A stretch of 64,000 nucleotides of DNA. It comes from Cryobacterium cheniae (lineage in GTDB: Bacteria; Actinomycetota; Actinomycetes; Actinomycetales; Microbacteriaceae). The stretch covers positions 62,446 through 126,445 of the forward strand of contig NZ_SOGN01000044.1 in assembly GCF_004403395.1 (NCBI RefSeq), in the 5' to 3' direction. This document shows positions 29,368-37,910 of the stretch, in pieces. Below the pieces are notes generated by a model. The model did not search any database and was not told where the DNA came from. It saw only the letters and a program-made list of their open reading frames with translations. Numbering within the stretch: position 1 is the stretch's first letter; every line of letters starts with the position of its first letter. Made by a program: the position numbers and the translations under genes.

Positions 29368-31449
29368 TCACACGTCGATCCGGTCGCGGCTCAGCTTGTC
29401 CGAGCTCTCGATGATGAATTCCTTGCGTGGAGCGACGTCGTTGCCCATCAGGAGTTCGAAAACTTTTCCGGCCATCTCCGCGTCGGCGACCCGAACGCGC
29501 CGCAGCGTGCGGTGCGCCCGCTCCATCGTCGTCGTCGCGAGTTGGTCGGCATCCATTTCGCCGAGGCCCTTATAGCGCTGGATCGGATCCTGGTAGCGCT
29601 TGCCGCTCTTCTTGAGACCGGCGAGTACGGCCTGCAACTCCACCTCCGAGTAGGTGTAGATGGTCTCGTTGGGCTTTGTACCGGGGTTCATCACCACAAC
29701 CCGGTGGAGGGGTGGAACCGCTGCGAAAACACGTCCCTCCGTGATCATCGGGCGCATGTACCGGAAGAACAGGGTGAGCAACAGCGTGCGGATGTGGGCG
29801 CCGTCGACATCCGCGTCGCTCATGATGATGACCTTGCCGTAGCGCGCGGCTGACAGGTCGAAACTCCGGCCGGAACCGGCACCGATCACCTGGATGATCG
29901 ACGCGCACTCGACATTCGACAGCATGTCGGACACGGATGCCTTCTGCACGTTCAGGATCTTGCCGCGAATGGGGAGCAGCGCCTGGTGTTCACTGTTCCG
30001 CGCGAGCTTCGCCGTGCCCAGCGCGGAATCTCCTTCGACGATGAAGAGTTCGCTGGTCGAGACGTCGTTGCTGCGGCAGTCGACCAGTTTGGCTGGCAGG
30101 GACGAACTCTCCAACGCGTTCTTCCTGCGCTGGGTTTCTTTGTGGGCGCGAGCCGAGATTCGTGATTTCATCTCGGCCACGATCTTGTCCAGCACGACGG
30201 CCGCCTGCGTCTTGTCGTCGCGTTTCGTCGACACAAAACGCTCGTTCATGGCCTGGGCGACGACCGTGGCCACGATGGCGCGGACCGCCGGGGTGCCGAG
30301 CACCTCTTTGGTCTGCCCCTCGAATTGCGGCTCAGGGAGCCGAACGGTGAGCACGGCGGTGAGGCCGGCCATCACATCGTCCTTTTCCAGCTTGTCGGAC
30401 CCCATCTTGAGTCGCCGGGCGTTCAGCTCGACCTGGGCACGCAGGAACTTGAGCAGCCCCGCGTCGAACCCGGCCTGGTGCGTTCCGCCCTTCGGCGTCG
30501 CGATGATGTTCACGAAGCTGCGGACGACGGTGTCGTAGCCTGTCCCCCAGCGCAGGGCGATGTCCACGGCGCAGTCACGGACCAGCTCGGTGGGAACCAT
30601 CGCGCCCGTGGGGGTCAGGACCGGGACAGTCTCCCGGAAAGTGCCGTTGCCGGTCAGCCGCCAAGTGTCGGTGATCGGGCTGTCCGTGGCGAGATGGTCG
30701 ACGAACTCCGAGATCCCGCCCTCGAACCTGAAGGACTCCTGAATGTGCACGTCTGTGCGCTGGTCCGCGATTTCAATCGCCAGGCCCGGGACGAGGAAGG
30801 CCGTCTGGCGCGCACGTTCGAGCAGTTCTTCGGTCTGGAAGGCGGCCCCCTTCGTGAAAATCTGGCGGTCGGCCCAGTACCGTACCCGCGTGCCTGTCAC
30901 TCCGCGTTTGACCTTGCCGATGACCCGGAGCTCGCTCTGGTTTTCGAACGGTGTGAAGGGCGCGTCGGGGCTCTTGTCCCCCGAGTCTGCGAAGATCCCT
31001 GGTTCGCCACGGTGGAAGGACATGGCCCAGGTCTTGCCGTCTCGATCGACCTCGACGTCAAGACGCTCGGATAGGGCATTGACGACGGATGCGCCCACAC
31101 CGTGCAGGCCGCCGGACGCGGCATACGATCCGCTGCCGAACTTGCCGCCGGCGTGCAGTTTGGTGAAGACGACCTCCACGCCGGTCAGGCCCGTCTTCGG
31201 CTCGATGTCGACCGGAACGCCCCGTGCCGTGTCGCGCACTTCGACGCTCTCGTCCGAATGGAGCACAATGTCGATGCTGTTGCCGAAGCCACTCAGCGCC
31301 TCATCGACCGAGTTGTCGATGATCTCCCAGAGGCAGTGCATAAGCCCCCGCGAATCGGTGGATCCGATGTACATGCCCGGGCGTTTGCGAACCGCTTCCA
31401 GCCCTTCGAGGACAGACAGGTGGCGGGCAGAATAATCAGAGGAACTCAC
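29368..31449 (-). CDS. parE: DNA topoisomerase IV subunit B
   Basis: 693 residues. The GHKL ATPase domain has EIIDNSVDEAL and GGLHGVGASVVNALS. The glycine motif usually read as DNGRG is DTARG here. The Toprim domain has VEGDSALGTAKLAR, where GyrB usually has EGDSAGGSAKQGR, and the Mg-binding SDADVDGAHIRTLLLT. The EGDSALGTAK form is typical of actinobacterial ParE. GTG at 31449 is preferred to an in-frame start at 31485, because TATTCT lies eight bases upstream. It is convergent to parC with an SDR gene between, not in the usual parEC operon. Confidence 0.9.
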   Translation of the reverse strand: MSSSDYSARHLSVLEGLEAVRKRPGMYIGSTDSRGLMHCLWEIIDNSVDEALSGFGNSIDIVLHSDESVEVRDTARGVPVDIEPKTGLTGVEVVFTKLHAGGKFGSGSYAASGGLHGVGASVVNALSERLDVEVDRDGKTWAMSFHRGEPGIFADSGDKSPDAPFTPFENQSELRVIGKVKRGVTGTRVRYWADRQIFTKGAAFQTEELLERARQTAFLVPGLAIEIADQRTDVHIQESFRFEGGISEFVDHLATDSPITDTWRLTGNGTFRETVPVLTPTGAMVPTELVRDCAVDIALRWGTGYDTVVRSFVNIIATPKGGTHQAGFDAGLLKFLRAQVELNARRLKMGSDKLEKDDVMAGLTAVLTVRLPEPQFEGQTKEVLGTPAVRAIVATVVAQAMNERFVSTKRDDKTQAAVVLDKIVAEMKSRISARAHKETQRRKNALESSSLPAKLVDCRSNDVSTSELFIVEGDSALGTAKLARNSEHQALLPIRGKILNVQKASVSDMLSNVECASIIQVIGAGSGRSFDLSAARYGKVIIMSDADVDGAHIRTLLLTLFFRYMRPMITEGRVFAAVPPLHRVVVMNPGTKPNETIYTYSEVELQAVLAGLKKSGKRYQDPIQRYKGLGEMDADQLATTTMERAHRTLRRVRVADAEMAGKVFELLMGNDVAPRKEFIIESSDKLSRDRIDV

Positions 31450-31457
31450 AACGGTCA

Positions 31458-31463
31458 AGAATA
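31458..31463 (-). promoter_or_regulatory. -10 element of leaderless parE
   Basis: TATTCT on the minus strand ends eight bases before the GTG start. Confidence 0.4.
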
Positions 31464-31585
31464 CCGAACCATCGCCCTCCCCCACTCATCAACACCCGAT
31501 CGCCGCGCGCTACGCGGTGAGCGAAATATCGGCCAACCGACTCGATAACCGGGCCGGACCGTGTTTTCATTGAGCACAGGTTAAA

Positions 31586-31605
31586 TTGGTATCAGTTGGT
31601 ATCAG
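31586..31605. repeat. 10-bp tandem repeat in the leader of the DUF7455 gene
   Basis: Two perfect copies of TTGGTATCAG lie directly before the GGAGGAGG ribosome binding site. They could be a regulatory site or a replication slip. Confidence 0.7.
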
Positions 31606-31621
31606 TCTGGAGGAGGAAACC

Positions 31622-31858
31622 ATGTCCCAGATCGCAACCGAAAATGGTGCCATCGACCAAGAGAAGGCTCCGCACCAGCTCACCGCGGCGGATCGCTGCG
31701 ATGCTTGTGGAGCTCAGGCATACATTCGTGTTGTCGTGAACAACAGCGAACTGTTGTTCTGCGCGCACCACGGTCGTAAGCACCAGGAGAAGCTCGCCGC
31801 CATCGCGGAGAGCTGGCACGATGAGTCGAGCCGCCTCCTCGAGGACCAGCGCTCCTAG
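31622..31858 (+). CDS. small zinc-ribbon protein, DUF7455 family
   Basis: 78 residues. A predicted metal site has Cys26 and Cys29 (RCDACG) and Cys47 with His49/His50 (FCAHHGRKH), followed by an acidic helical tail. Such short proteins are conserved beside the principal sigma factor gene in Actinobacteria; function is unknown. ATG at 31622 is chosen because it follows a strong GGAGGAGG ribosome binding site, while an upstream in-frame start at 31586 lies in the tandem repeat. It faces the rpoD-murT-gatD operon. Confidence 0.85.
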   Translation: MSQIATENGAIDQEKAPHQLTAADRCDACGAQAYIRVVVNNSELLFCAHHGRKHQEKLAAIAESWHDESSRLLEDQRS

Positions 31859-31919
31859 AGGATCCGGCAGGGCGCAGGGCAGTTCCGGCTGTTCTGCGCA
31901 CTTGCGGGTTGCGGAGCCG

Positions 31920-32648
31920 TTATTCCGTGGGAAGTCCAAGCCGCACGGCAATCTGATTGCGTGCGGCTTTTGCCATCTCGTCGGCGGCCAGCGATCGTTG
32001 GCCGGGATGATACTTGTGTCCGTCGCGGGCCAGGGCAGCGCGCAGCAGGTGGTCGGCCAGGCCGGGGTTCCGGGCGAGCACAGGCCCGTGCAGGTGGGTT
32101 CCGATGAGGCTGCCCATGACAAGTCCTTCCGTGCCGGCGCCATTGCCTGTCCCGGAGACCACCGGGCCGAGCGGTGACGCTTCGGCACCGACATAGCTGC
32201 GCGAGTGGTTCTCGAAGCCGATCAGACGGCCGTGCCGGCTGGTGACCACAATGTCATCCGTGGCGCGGGACGGCATTGGAACGGCGCGACCGGCAACAAT
32301 GCCCAGTCCCTCGATGACGCCTCCGTCGGCGAGTTCGATTCCCCAGCTCAGAAGTTCCCAGCCGGTTCCGACCAGGAGAATGGGCACCCCCGCGGTGGCC
32401 CAGGTGCGCAGCTCCGTGGTCATCGTCGCCAGGATGTCCCGGGCGCGCATCAGGTCGGAGTCGGAGCCCGATCCGACGACGACGGCGTCGACCTGGTCCG
32501 GCAGATCCTCCGCGGACCGGACCTCGACCACCGTGGCGGGTGCCCCGGCCCAGCGGGCTCGCTGGGCCAGAACGCGGGCGTTGGCAGCATCGCCGTTGGT
32601 GCCGAGGAGCTCGGGCAGCAGCGACACGATCGTGAGCGGACGGCTCAT
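31920..32648 (-). CDS. GatD-like (CobB/CobQ-type) amidotransferase subunit lacking the catalytic cysteine
   Basis: 242 residues aligning over the whole length with lipid II glutaminase GatD. It keeps GSGSDSDL, GLGIVAG, IGFENH and GTHLHGPVLARNP, including the triad His (His187). The nucleophile elbow, which reads LTICGGYQ in S. aureus GatD, reads LLVGTGWE here: the catalytic Cys94 is Gly94 and the following Gln is Glu. Glutamine hydrolysis is therefore not expected. ATG overlaps the murT stop by four bases (ATGA). I infer a structural or re-purposed partner of MurT, in line with the B-type peptidoglycan of Microbacteriaceae, where the D-Glu alpha-carboxyl carries a bridge amino acid instead of an amide. 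Confidence 0.88.
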   Translation of the reverse strand: MSRPLTIVSLLPELLGTNGDAANARVLAQRARWAGAPATVVEVRSAEDLPDQVDAVVVGSGSDSDLMRARDILATMTTELRTWATAGVPILLVGTGWELLSWGIELADGGVIEGLGIVAGRAVPMPSRATDDIVVTSRHGRLIGFENHSRSYVGAEASPLGPVVSGTGNGAGTEGLVMGSLIGTHLHGPVLARNPGLADHLLRAALARDGHKYHPGQRSLAADEMAKAARNQIAVRLGLPTE

Positions 32649-33913
32649 TCCTGCTCCTCCTTGTTGGTTGCAAGTCCCAGGTGTGCCCGGGTGCGTCGCA
32701 TGGAGTCCGCGGAGAAGATGATCGTCTTCAAACCCGCCAGTGGTTCGGGCAGGGCCAGGAAATCATCCAGGGCCAGACCCAGGTCCGGCTCGATACGGTC
32801 GACGACAACGTCGTCGTACGCCAGTTGGAGGGCGATGTCATGGGCCTTGGAACCGGATGCGATGCGGACCCTGCCCAGCCCCGAGGTGTTGACGGGCCAG
32901 AAGTAGGACGGGTCACGAACGTCGGACCCGATGGCGACGAGAATCTGCTCGGTGCCCGGTTCGAGGCTGTCGACGTTTAGCTGGAAACTGGCCGGGTTCT
33001 GCACCAGGACGAATTCCACCTGTTGACCACGTACCGTGACGATCTCACCACGGCCGAAGACCGGTGGAATGGTCGAGATGGCGTCGATGGCCAGCGCCGG
33101 ATCGAAGCGGCCACCGAGGGCGGCCGACGCCGTGCACAGCGCGGTCAGCGCGTCGACGGCGTAGTGCGTGCCGCGGGCGGGCAACCCCAACGGGTATTCC
33201 ACTCCCCCGATACTCACGGTGGCACGGCGGCCCTGCACCGAGGTGAGGACCATCCCGTCCCGCGAGCCCAGCCTGGTGGCGGTGGTCGCGCTGTAGCCCA
33301 GACCCCGTGGATTGGCGGTAAGCACCTCGGCCGACACTCCGTAACGGGCGACCGCCGCGGCGCCGTCGAGGCGCGCGGCGAGGTCGGTCAGATACTGGTC
33401 GTCCGCGTTGATCACGACGGTCCCGGTGGCTCTGGCCGCGATCTTCGCGAGCATGGTCGCGACCATGTCCGAGTCATGGAATCGGTCGATCTGGTCGACC
33501 ATGACGTTTGTCAACGCAACAACGCGCGGTGTCAACGAACCGGCGATCAGGGCTCCGTGGCCCTCGTCCATCTCCAGCACGGCGATGTCACCCGCAATGT
33601 GACCGCTCAAGCTGGCCCGTTCGAGCAGAGCGGAGGTCAGCCCCTGGCTGATGTTCGCCGTGGACTGGTTGGTGAAGACGACCGTGCCATGGGCGCGGAG
33701 CGCCGCGACCAACATCTTGGTCGTGGTTGATTTGCCGCTCGACCCGGTGACGATGATCAGCCCGCCGGGAAAGCTGTTGAGGGTCCGTGGGAGGAAACCG
33801 GGTGCGATCCTGTTGACCACGAGACCGGGGATCGCGGATCCACCGCCCGGTTTCCGCCAACGGGCCAGTCTCCGTACGACTCGTCCAATGAGAATCGCCG
33901 GTGCGTAGCGCAA
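32645..33913 (-). CDS. MurT-like Mur ligase without zinc ribbon
   Basis: 422 residues of the MurT branch of the Mur ligases. The ATP loop is VTGSSGKSTTTKM (about 55-67), then TNVMVDQIDRF, NADDQYL and the C-terminal DUF1727-type domain. Compared with canonical MurT, the Cys4 zinc ribbon of the central domain is absent (no cysteine between the NADD motif and Cys260). The KNP motif reads QNP (Gln305), and the SWxWD segment reads SYFWP (Pro340). Canonical MurT activates the D-Glu alpha-carboxyl of lipid II for amidation with GatD. Start is TTG at 33913 behind AGAGGG, eight bases after the rpoD stop, so it is probably co-transcribed with rpoD. Confidence 0.87.
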   Translation of the reverse strand: MRYAPAILIGRVVRRLARWRKPGGGSAIPGLVVNRIAPGFLPRTLNSFPGGLIIVTGSSGKSTTTKMLVAALRAHGTVVFTNQSTANISQGLTSALLERASLSGHIAGDIAVLEMDEGHGALIAGSLTPRVVALTNVMVDQIDRFHDSDMVATMLAKIAARATGTVVINADDQYLTDLAARLDGAAAVARYGVSAEVLTANPRGLGYSATTATRLGSRDGMVLTSVQGRRATVSIGGVEYPLGLPARGTHYAVDALTALCTASAALGGRFDPALAIDAISTIPPVFGRGEIVTVRGQQVEFVLVQNPASFQLNVDSLEPGTEQILVAIGSDVRDPSYFWPVNTSGLGRVRIASGSKAHDIALQLAYDDVVVDRIEPDLGLALDDFLALPEPLAGLKTIIFSADSMRRTRAHLGLATNKEEQE

Positions 33914-33921
33914 AACGCCCT

Positions 33922-35262
33922 CTACTCGAGGTAGTCGCGTAGGGACTGCGACCGGGAGGGGTGACGCAGCTTGGCCATGGTCTTGGACTCGATCTGACGG
34001 ATGCGTTCACGCGTCACCCCGAACGTGTCACCGATCTGATCGAGCGTCTTCGGCATGCCGTCCCCGAGGCCGAAGCGCATGCGGATCACGCCGGCCTCGC
34101 GCTCGGAGAGCGAGTCGAGGAGGCTCTCCAGTTGCTTCTGCAGCATCGTGAACCCGACAGCATCGGCCGGGACGACCGCTTCCGTGTCCTCGATCAGGTC
34201 GCCGAATTCGCTGTCGCCGTCCTCGCCGAGCGGAGTGTGCAGGGAGATGGGTTCGCGACCGTACTTCTGCACCTCGACGACCTTCTCCGGGGTCATGTCC
34301 AGTTCGCGGCTCAGTTCTTCCGGCGTGGGCTCCCGGCCGAGGTCCTGCAACATTTGGCGCTGCACGCGTGCAAGCTTGTTGATGACCTCGACCATGTGCA
34401 CCGGGATGCGGATCGTGCGGGCCTGGTCGGCCATCGCACGCGTGATCGCCTGACGGATCCACCAGGTGGCGTAGGTGGAAAACTTGAACCCCTTGGTGTA
34501 GTCGAATTTCTCGACGGCCCGAATGAGGCCCAGGTTTCCTTCCTGGATCAGGTCGAGGAATTGCATGCCGCGACCCGTGTAGCGCTTGGCGAGAGAGACG
34601 ACGAGGCGGAGGTTCGCGCCGAGGAGGTGGCTCTTGGCACGAGCGCCGTCCTTGGCGACCCACATCAACTCGCGGCCGAGGGCGCTCTTCTTCTCGGCGT
34701 CGGTCATCTGGGACATCTTGTCCTCGGCGAAGAGCCCGGCTTCGATTCGCATTGCAAGTTCGACCTCTTCGGCGGCGTTCAGCAGGGCAACCTTGCCGAT
34801 CTGCTTCAGGTAGTCCTTGACAGGGTCGGCCGTCGCACCGGTGATCGCGCTGGAGTAGACCGGTACCTCGTCCTCGTCGTCGACCAGGGACAGCACCAGT
34901 GCACCGCTCGGGAGTGCCTCGGCGGACGCCGCGCGCTTCTTCTTGGCCTCTTCGGAGTCGTCGTCGACATCAGTGTCGTCGCCGTGTGCGGCCTCATCGT
35001 GCTCGACCGATGCCGGCTTGGCCTTCGCCTTCGTGCTGGCCGCCCGCTTGCGCGGGGCGGGCTTCTCTTCACCGTTTGCTGCGGCAGCGGCTGCCGCAGC
35101 AACCTTGGCCGCAGCGGCCTTGGTGACGGGTTTCTTGGCCGCGACGGCCTTGGTCACCGGCTTCGTCGCTGCGGCCTTGGGCGCGGGCGTAACCGACGCT
35201 GGAGCCTCAGCGGTGTTGACGATGGGCTCTTCGGCCTGCTCGACTTTTTTGCGGGTTGCCAT
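33922..35262 (-). CDS. rpoD: principal RNA polymerase sigma factor
   Basis: 446 residues. The N-terminal 150 residues are an Ala/Lys/Pro-rich and then acidic region without clear fold. Region 1.2 is [16 protein letters not shown]. Region 2 contains [21 protein letters not shown] and [17 protein letters not shown], region 3 [16 protein letters not shown], and region 4 ends in the [25 protein letters not shown]. This is the housekeeping sigma (SigA/HrdB type). ATG at 35262 follows GAGAGGTG; a longer open frame to 35493 covers the promoter and is not coding. murT and gatD follow directly. Confidence 0.96.
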   Translation of the reverse strand: MATRKKVEQAEEPIVNTAEAPASVTPAPKAAATKPVTKAVAAKKPVTKAAAAKVAAAAAAAANGEEKPAPRKRAASTKAKAKPASVEHDEAAHGDDTDVDDDSEEAKKKRAASAEALPSGALVLSLVDDEDEVPVYSSAITGATADPVKDYLKQIGKVALLNAAEEVELAMRIEAGLFAEDKMSQMTDAEKKSALGRELMWVAKDGARAKSHLLGANLRLVVSLAKRYTGRGMQFLDLIQEGNLGLIRAVEKFDYTKGFKFSTYATWWIRQAITRAMADQARTIRIPVHMVEVINKLARVQRQMLQDLGREPTPEELSRELDMTPEKVVEVQKYGREPISLHTPLGEDGDSEFGDLIEDTEAVVPADAVGFTMLQKQLESLLDSLSEREAGVIRMRFGLGDGMPKTLDQIGDTFGVTRERIRQIESKTMAKLRHPSRSQSLRDYLE

Positions 35263-35358
35263 GGGAACACCTCTCATGCCGTGGCGCGGGCGCCGGCGGC
35301 GCTGCCAGGCGGGTTCCGACCGAGTGGGTTTGGCGGGAGGTGAGCCTGGGCAGTGTGG

Positions 35359-35387
35359 ATTTTGGGCAGTACTAGGACCCATGTCAA
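35359..35387 (-). promoter_or_regulatory. SigA-type promoter of the rpoD-murT-gatD operon
   Basis: TTGACA (35382-35387) and CAAAAT (35359-35364) on the minus strand, separated by 17 bases, about 95 bases before the rpoD ATG. Confidence 0.7.
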
Positions 35388-35493
35388 GTCCCGGGCGATT
35401 GGCAGCGGCATTACTGTCGCTGCTCCCAGAACCAGAAAGGGCCCTATTGACAATTATTGCATGCTTTGTGTAAGGGGCAAGCCAGGCGAGCAC

Positions 35494-36828
35494 CTATTCC
35501 GGGCGCTGCCTTCGGCGCCAGGCCCGCGCCACGGCCACCCAGAGCGGCGCGACTTCCACGCCCTCGTCGCGGGACACCTGGGCGCGGGTGCGGGTCCTGG
35601 CGTGCAGCAGGAATATCACGCCGAGTCCCACGACCAGGAACTGCACGGAGAACGCCACCCGGAAGGAGTCAAGCGAGTACAGATCGCTTGCCTCTCCGCC
35701 GGCGACCCGCCAGCCGTCCTGCAGGTCGAGCAACAGCCCGATCAGGTAGACCATCACGAAACTGGCGGTGAAGCCCCCGACGTTGACGACTCCGTTCGCG
35801 GATCCGTGGCTGCGCTGGGGATTGAAGGTTCGTGCGAAATCGAACCCGATCAGCGACCCGGGTCCCCCGATTCCGAGCGCGACGAGCAACACCAGCATCA
35901 GCCAGAACGGAGGCTGCTGCGGCCATAACAGCACGGCGGCCCAGGCCGCTCCCATCAGGGCGACGACGCCCAGCACGATATTGCTGCGGCGCAGCGGATA
36001 TCGCGCCGTCAGGATACCGAGGATCGGCCCGCAGACCATGCCGGAACCCACCAGGACCATGAGCATCGTCGCGGCGAGCGACGGTTCGTAACCGAGGCCG
36101 TACACCATGAAGGGGAATCCCCAAAGAAGGGTGAAGACGGTCCCGGAGGACTGCGTGACGTAATGCGACCAGAAGCCCAACTGGGTACCGGGTCGTTTGA
36201 AACTGTGCTTGAGCTGCACAAGTGCGGCCCGCCAGCTGGTGGTCCTGTTCTCAACGGATGCGCGGTTCGGCTGGTCTTTCACAGCGACGATGACCACGAC
36301 GAGCGCCACCGCGGCGACCGACGCTGCGGAGAGGAACGTCGCCGTCCAGCCCCAGGTGTGCAGCACCCAGGCCAGCGGAACGGCGGACAGGACTTGGCCG
36401 AGTTGACCGATGTTCCCCAGCCACTGCGAGAGCCGCGGGACGAAGCGTCCGGTGAACCACGATGAGATGAGGCGAATCATCGAGATGAAGATTGCGGCGT
36501 CGCCGGCCCCGACGAGGACGCGCCCGAGTACGGCGATCGAGATGTCGGCGGCGAAGGCGAGTGTGATCTGGCCGACGACCATCAGCGCCGTCCCACTGAT
36601 CACCAGCACGCGAGCCCCGTACCGGTCGATCAGGACGCCCACCGGAATCTGAGCCGCAGCGTAGACCGCCAGCTGGACGACGGCCAGACTGGACAGCAGC
36701 GCGGCAGAACCGCCGAACCGTTCGGTGGCGGCGACTCCCGCGATACCGAGGGAAGAGCGCTGCAGGACGGCCGAGAGGTACGCGAACGATCCGATATAAA
36801 AGATCAACCAGGATCGGCGCGTGTTCAT
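35494..36828 (-). CDS. MFS transporter
   Basis: 444 residues with about twelve predicted membrane helices in two halves, and a central basic loop near 190-215. Loop motifs of the major facilitator superfamily are visible (GVLIDRYGARVLVISG between helices 2 and 3; ARYPLRRSNIV in the second half). The transported compound is not predictable. The start at 36828 (MNTRRSWLIF) is preferred to 36873 because TAAGTT lies seven bases upstream and the extra residues are not hydrophobic. The C-terminus is basic. Confidence 0.88.
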   Translation of the reverse strand: MNTRRSWLIFYIGSFAYLSAVLQRSSLGIAGVAATERFGGSAALLSSLAVVQLAVYAAAQIPVGVLIDRYGARVLVISGTALMVVGQITLAFAADISIAVLGRVLVGAGDAAIFISMIRLISSWFTGRFVPRLSQWLGNIGQLGQVLSAVPLAWVLHTWGWTATFLSAASVAAVALVVVIVAVKDQPNRASVENRTTSWRAALVQLKHSFKRPGTQLGFWSHYVTQSSGTVFTLLWGFPFMVYGLGYEPSLAATMLMVLVGSGMVCGPILGILTARYPLRRSNIVLGVVALMGAAWAAVLLWPQQPPFWLMLVLLVALGIGGPGSLIGFDFARTFNPQRSHGSANGVVNVGGFTASFVMVYLIGLLLDLQDGWRVAGGEASDLYSLDSFRVAFSVQFLVVGLGVIFLLHARTRTRAQVSRDEGVEVAPLWVAVARAWRRRQRPE

Positions 36829-36835
36829 TGCCTCA

Positions 36836-36841
36836 AACTTA
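36836..36841 (-). promoter_or_regulatory. -10 element of leaderless MFS gene
   Basis: TAAGTT on the minus strand ends seven bases before the ATG. Confidence 0.45.
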
Positions 36842-36890
36842 CCCGCGCCGGAGCGCCACCGTCGCCCGGTCACCCGGGCCGTTCAGCGGA

Positions 36891-37814
36891 TCAGGCCGGC
36901 GCGCCGTCGTCTCTACTGCGCCGGGTGGCGAGGAAGTTCTCCAGCTCAGCGGCGATCTCGTCGGCGCTGGGCAGTTCGCCGGCCTCGTCGGTCAGCGGGG
37001 AGCGCAGCGTGCTGCCCTCCATATAAGCGTCATAGCGCTCCTCGAGCGTGCCGACCAGCTTTCCGAGCTCGGGGTTGTCCTGAACCTGTTCGTCGATGCG
37101 TGTGACGAATTCGCGATTCTGCTCGCGCACTCGATCGGTGGGGAAGATGAGTCCGGTGGACGCGCTCGTGCTGTCCAGCGCCGCCAGCGCGGCGAGGGGG
37201 AATTCCGTGTCGGCGAGGTAGTGCGGAATGAGCAGCACGAACCCGACGACCGAGGCGCCACTCTCCTGAAGCCGGTATTCCACCAGGTGCAGTGCGTTGG
37301 CGGGGACCTGGGTGTGCGGACGCCAGACCGACATGCTCTCGACCAGATCGGATCGGTTTCCACTGACGGTGACGCCGATCGGTCGGGTGTGCGGGACCGG
37401 CATCGGTATCGCGTGCACCCAGGTCGTCGAGGCCACCTTGAAGCGCCGCTCCAGCTGCAGCACCGCGGCGGTGAACTGTTCCCAGCGGAAGTCCGGCTCG
37501 TAGCCGGCCAGCAGCAGGAACGGTTGGCCGATCTCATCCCGGGCCAGATACACCCGCAGTGCGGGAGGCTGATAGTCGGTGAGATGGTCCTGATCGAAAT
37601 AGATGATCGGCCGGCGAGCCCGGTAGTCGAGCAGCGCGTCAGCGTCGAAGGTCGCAACGATCGTGTGGTCGAGGGTTTCCAGGAGGTATTCCGTGAACTG
37701 CGCGACCGCACCACCGGCATCCGCGAAGCCCGTCAGACCCGCGACCAGGTGGAGCCCCTCCGGGACGTTCTCCGCGTCCGAAGTCAACTCGTAAATGTCA
37801 CCAGGATCCCGCAT
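36891..37814 (-). CDS. PAC2-family protein (proteasome assembly chaperone-like)
   Basis: 307 residues with the PAC2 fold seen in HVAGLTGFADAGGAVAQFTEYLLETL, TFDADALLDYRARRP and the later GLHIP-type region (VVGFVLLIPHYLADTEFP). The C-terminal 90 residues are charged and helical (REQNREFVTRIDEQVQDNPEL). Members are widespread in Actinobacteria and resemble eukaryotic proteasome assembly chaperones, but their role here is not established. ATG at 37814 is preferred (TACAGT seven bases upstream); 37847 is an alternative. A longer antisense frame over pepA is spurious. It is divergent from pepA. Confidence 0.88.
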   Translation of the reverse strand: MRDPGDIYELTSDAENVPEGLHLVAGLTGFADAGGAVAQFTEYLLETLDHTIVATFDADALLDYRARRPIIYFDQDHLTDYQPPALRVYLARDEIGQPFLLLAGYEPDFRWEQFTAAVLQLERRFKVASTTWVHAIPMPVPHTRPIGVTVSGNRSDLVESMSVWRPHTQVPANALHLVEYRLQESGASVVGFVLLIPHYLADTEFPLAALAALDSTSASTGLIFPTDRVREQNREFVTRIDEQVQDNPELGKLVGTLEERYDAYMEGSTLRSPLTDEAGELPSADEIAAELENFLATRRSRDDGAPA

Positions 37815-37821
37815 GACATCA

Positions 37822-37827
37822 ACTGTA
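37822..37827 (-). promoter_or_regulatory. -10 element of leaderless PAC2 gene
   Basis: TACAGT on the minus strand ends seven bases before the ATG at 37814. Confidence 0.45.
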
Positions 37828-37898
37828 AGCGCCAATTTCCGAGGCATGCGGGAATCGGCCGCCACGCTGTCATGCCGAGAGCGAACACACTCGAAGCG

Positions 37899-37904
37899 TA
37901 CGAT
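37899..37904 (+). promoter_or_regulatory. -10 element of pepA
   Basis: TACGAT ends six bases before the ATG. The intervening CGGGGG directly abuts the ATG and is too close to act as a ribosome binding site. Confidence 0.45.
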
Positions 37905-37910
37905 CGGGGG

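Noticed and set aside
35447..35476. TTGACA-N18-TAAGGG promoter-like sequence on the plus strand
   Set aside because: It points into the 3' end of the MFS gene with no plus-strand gene behind it; it could drive an antisense RNA, but the -10 is poor.
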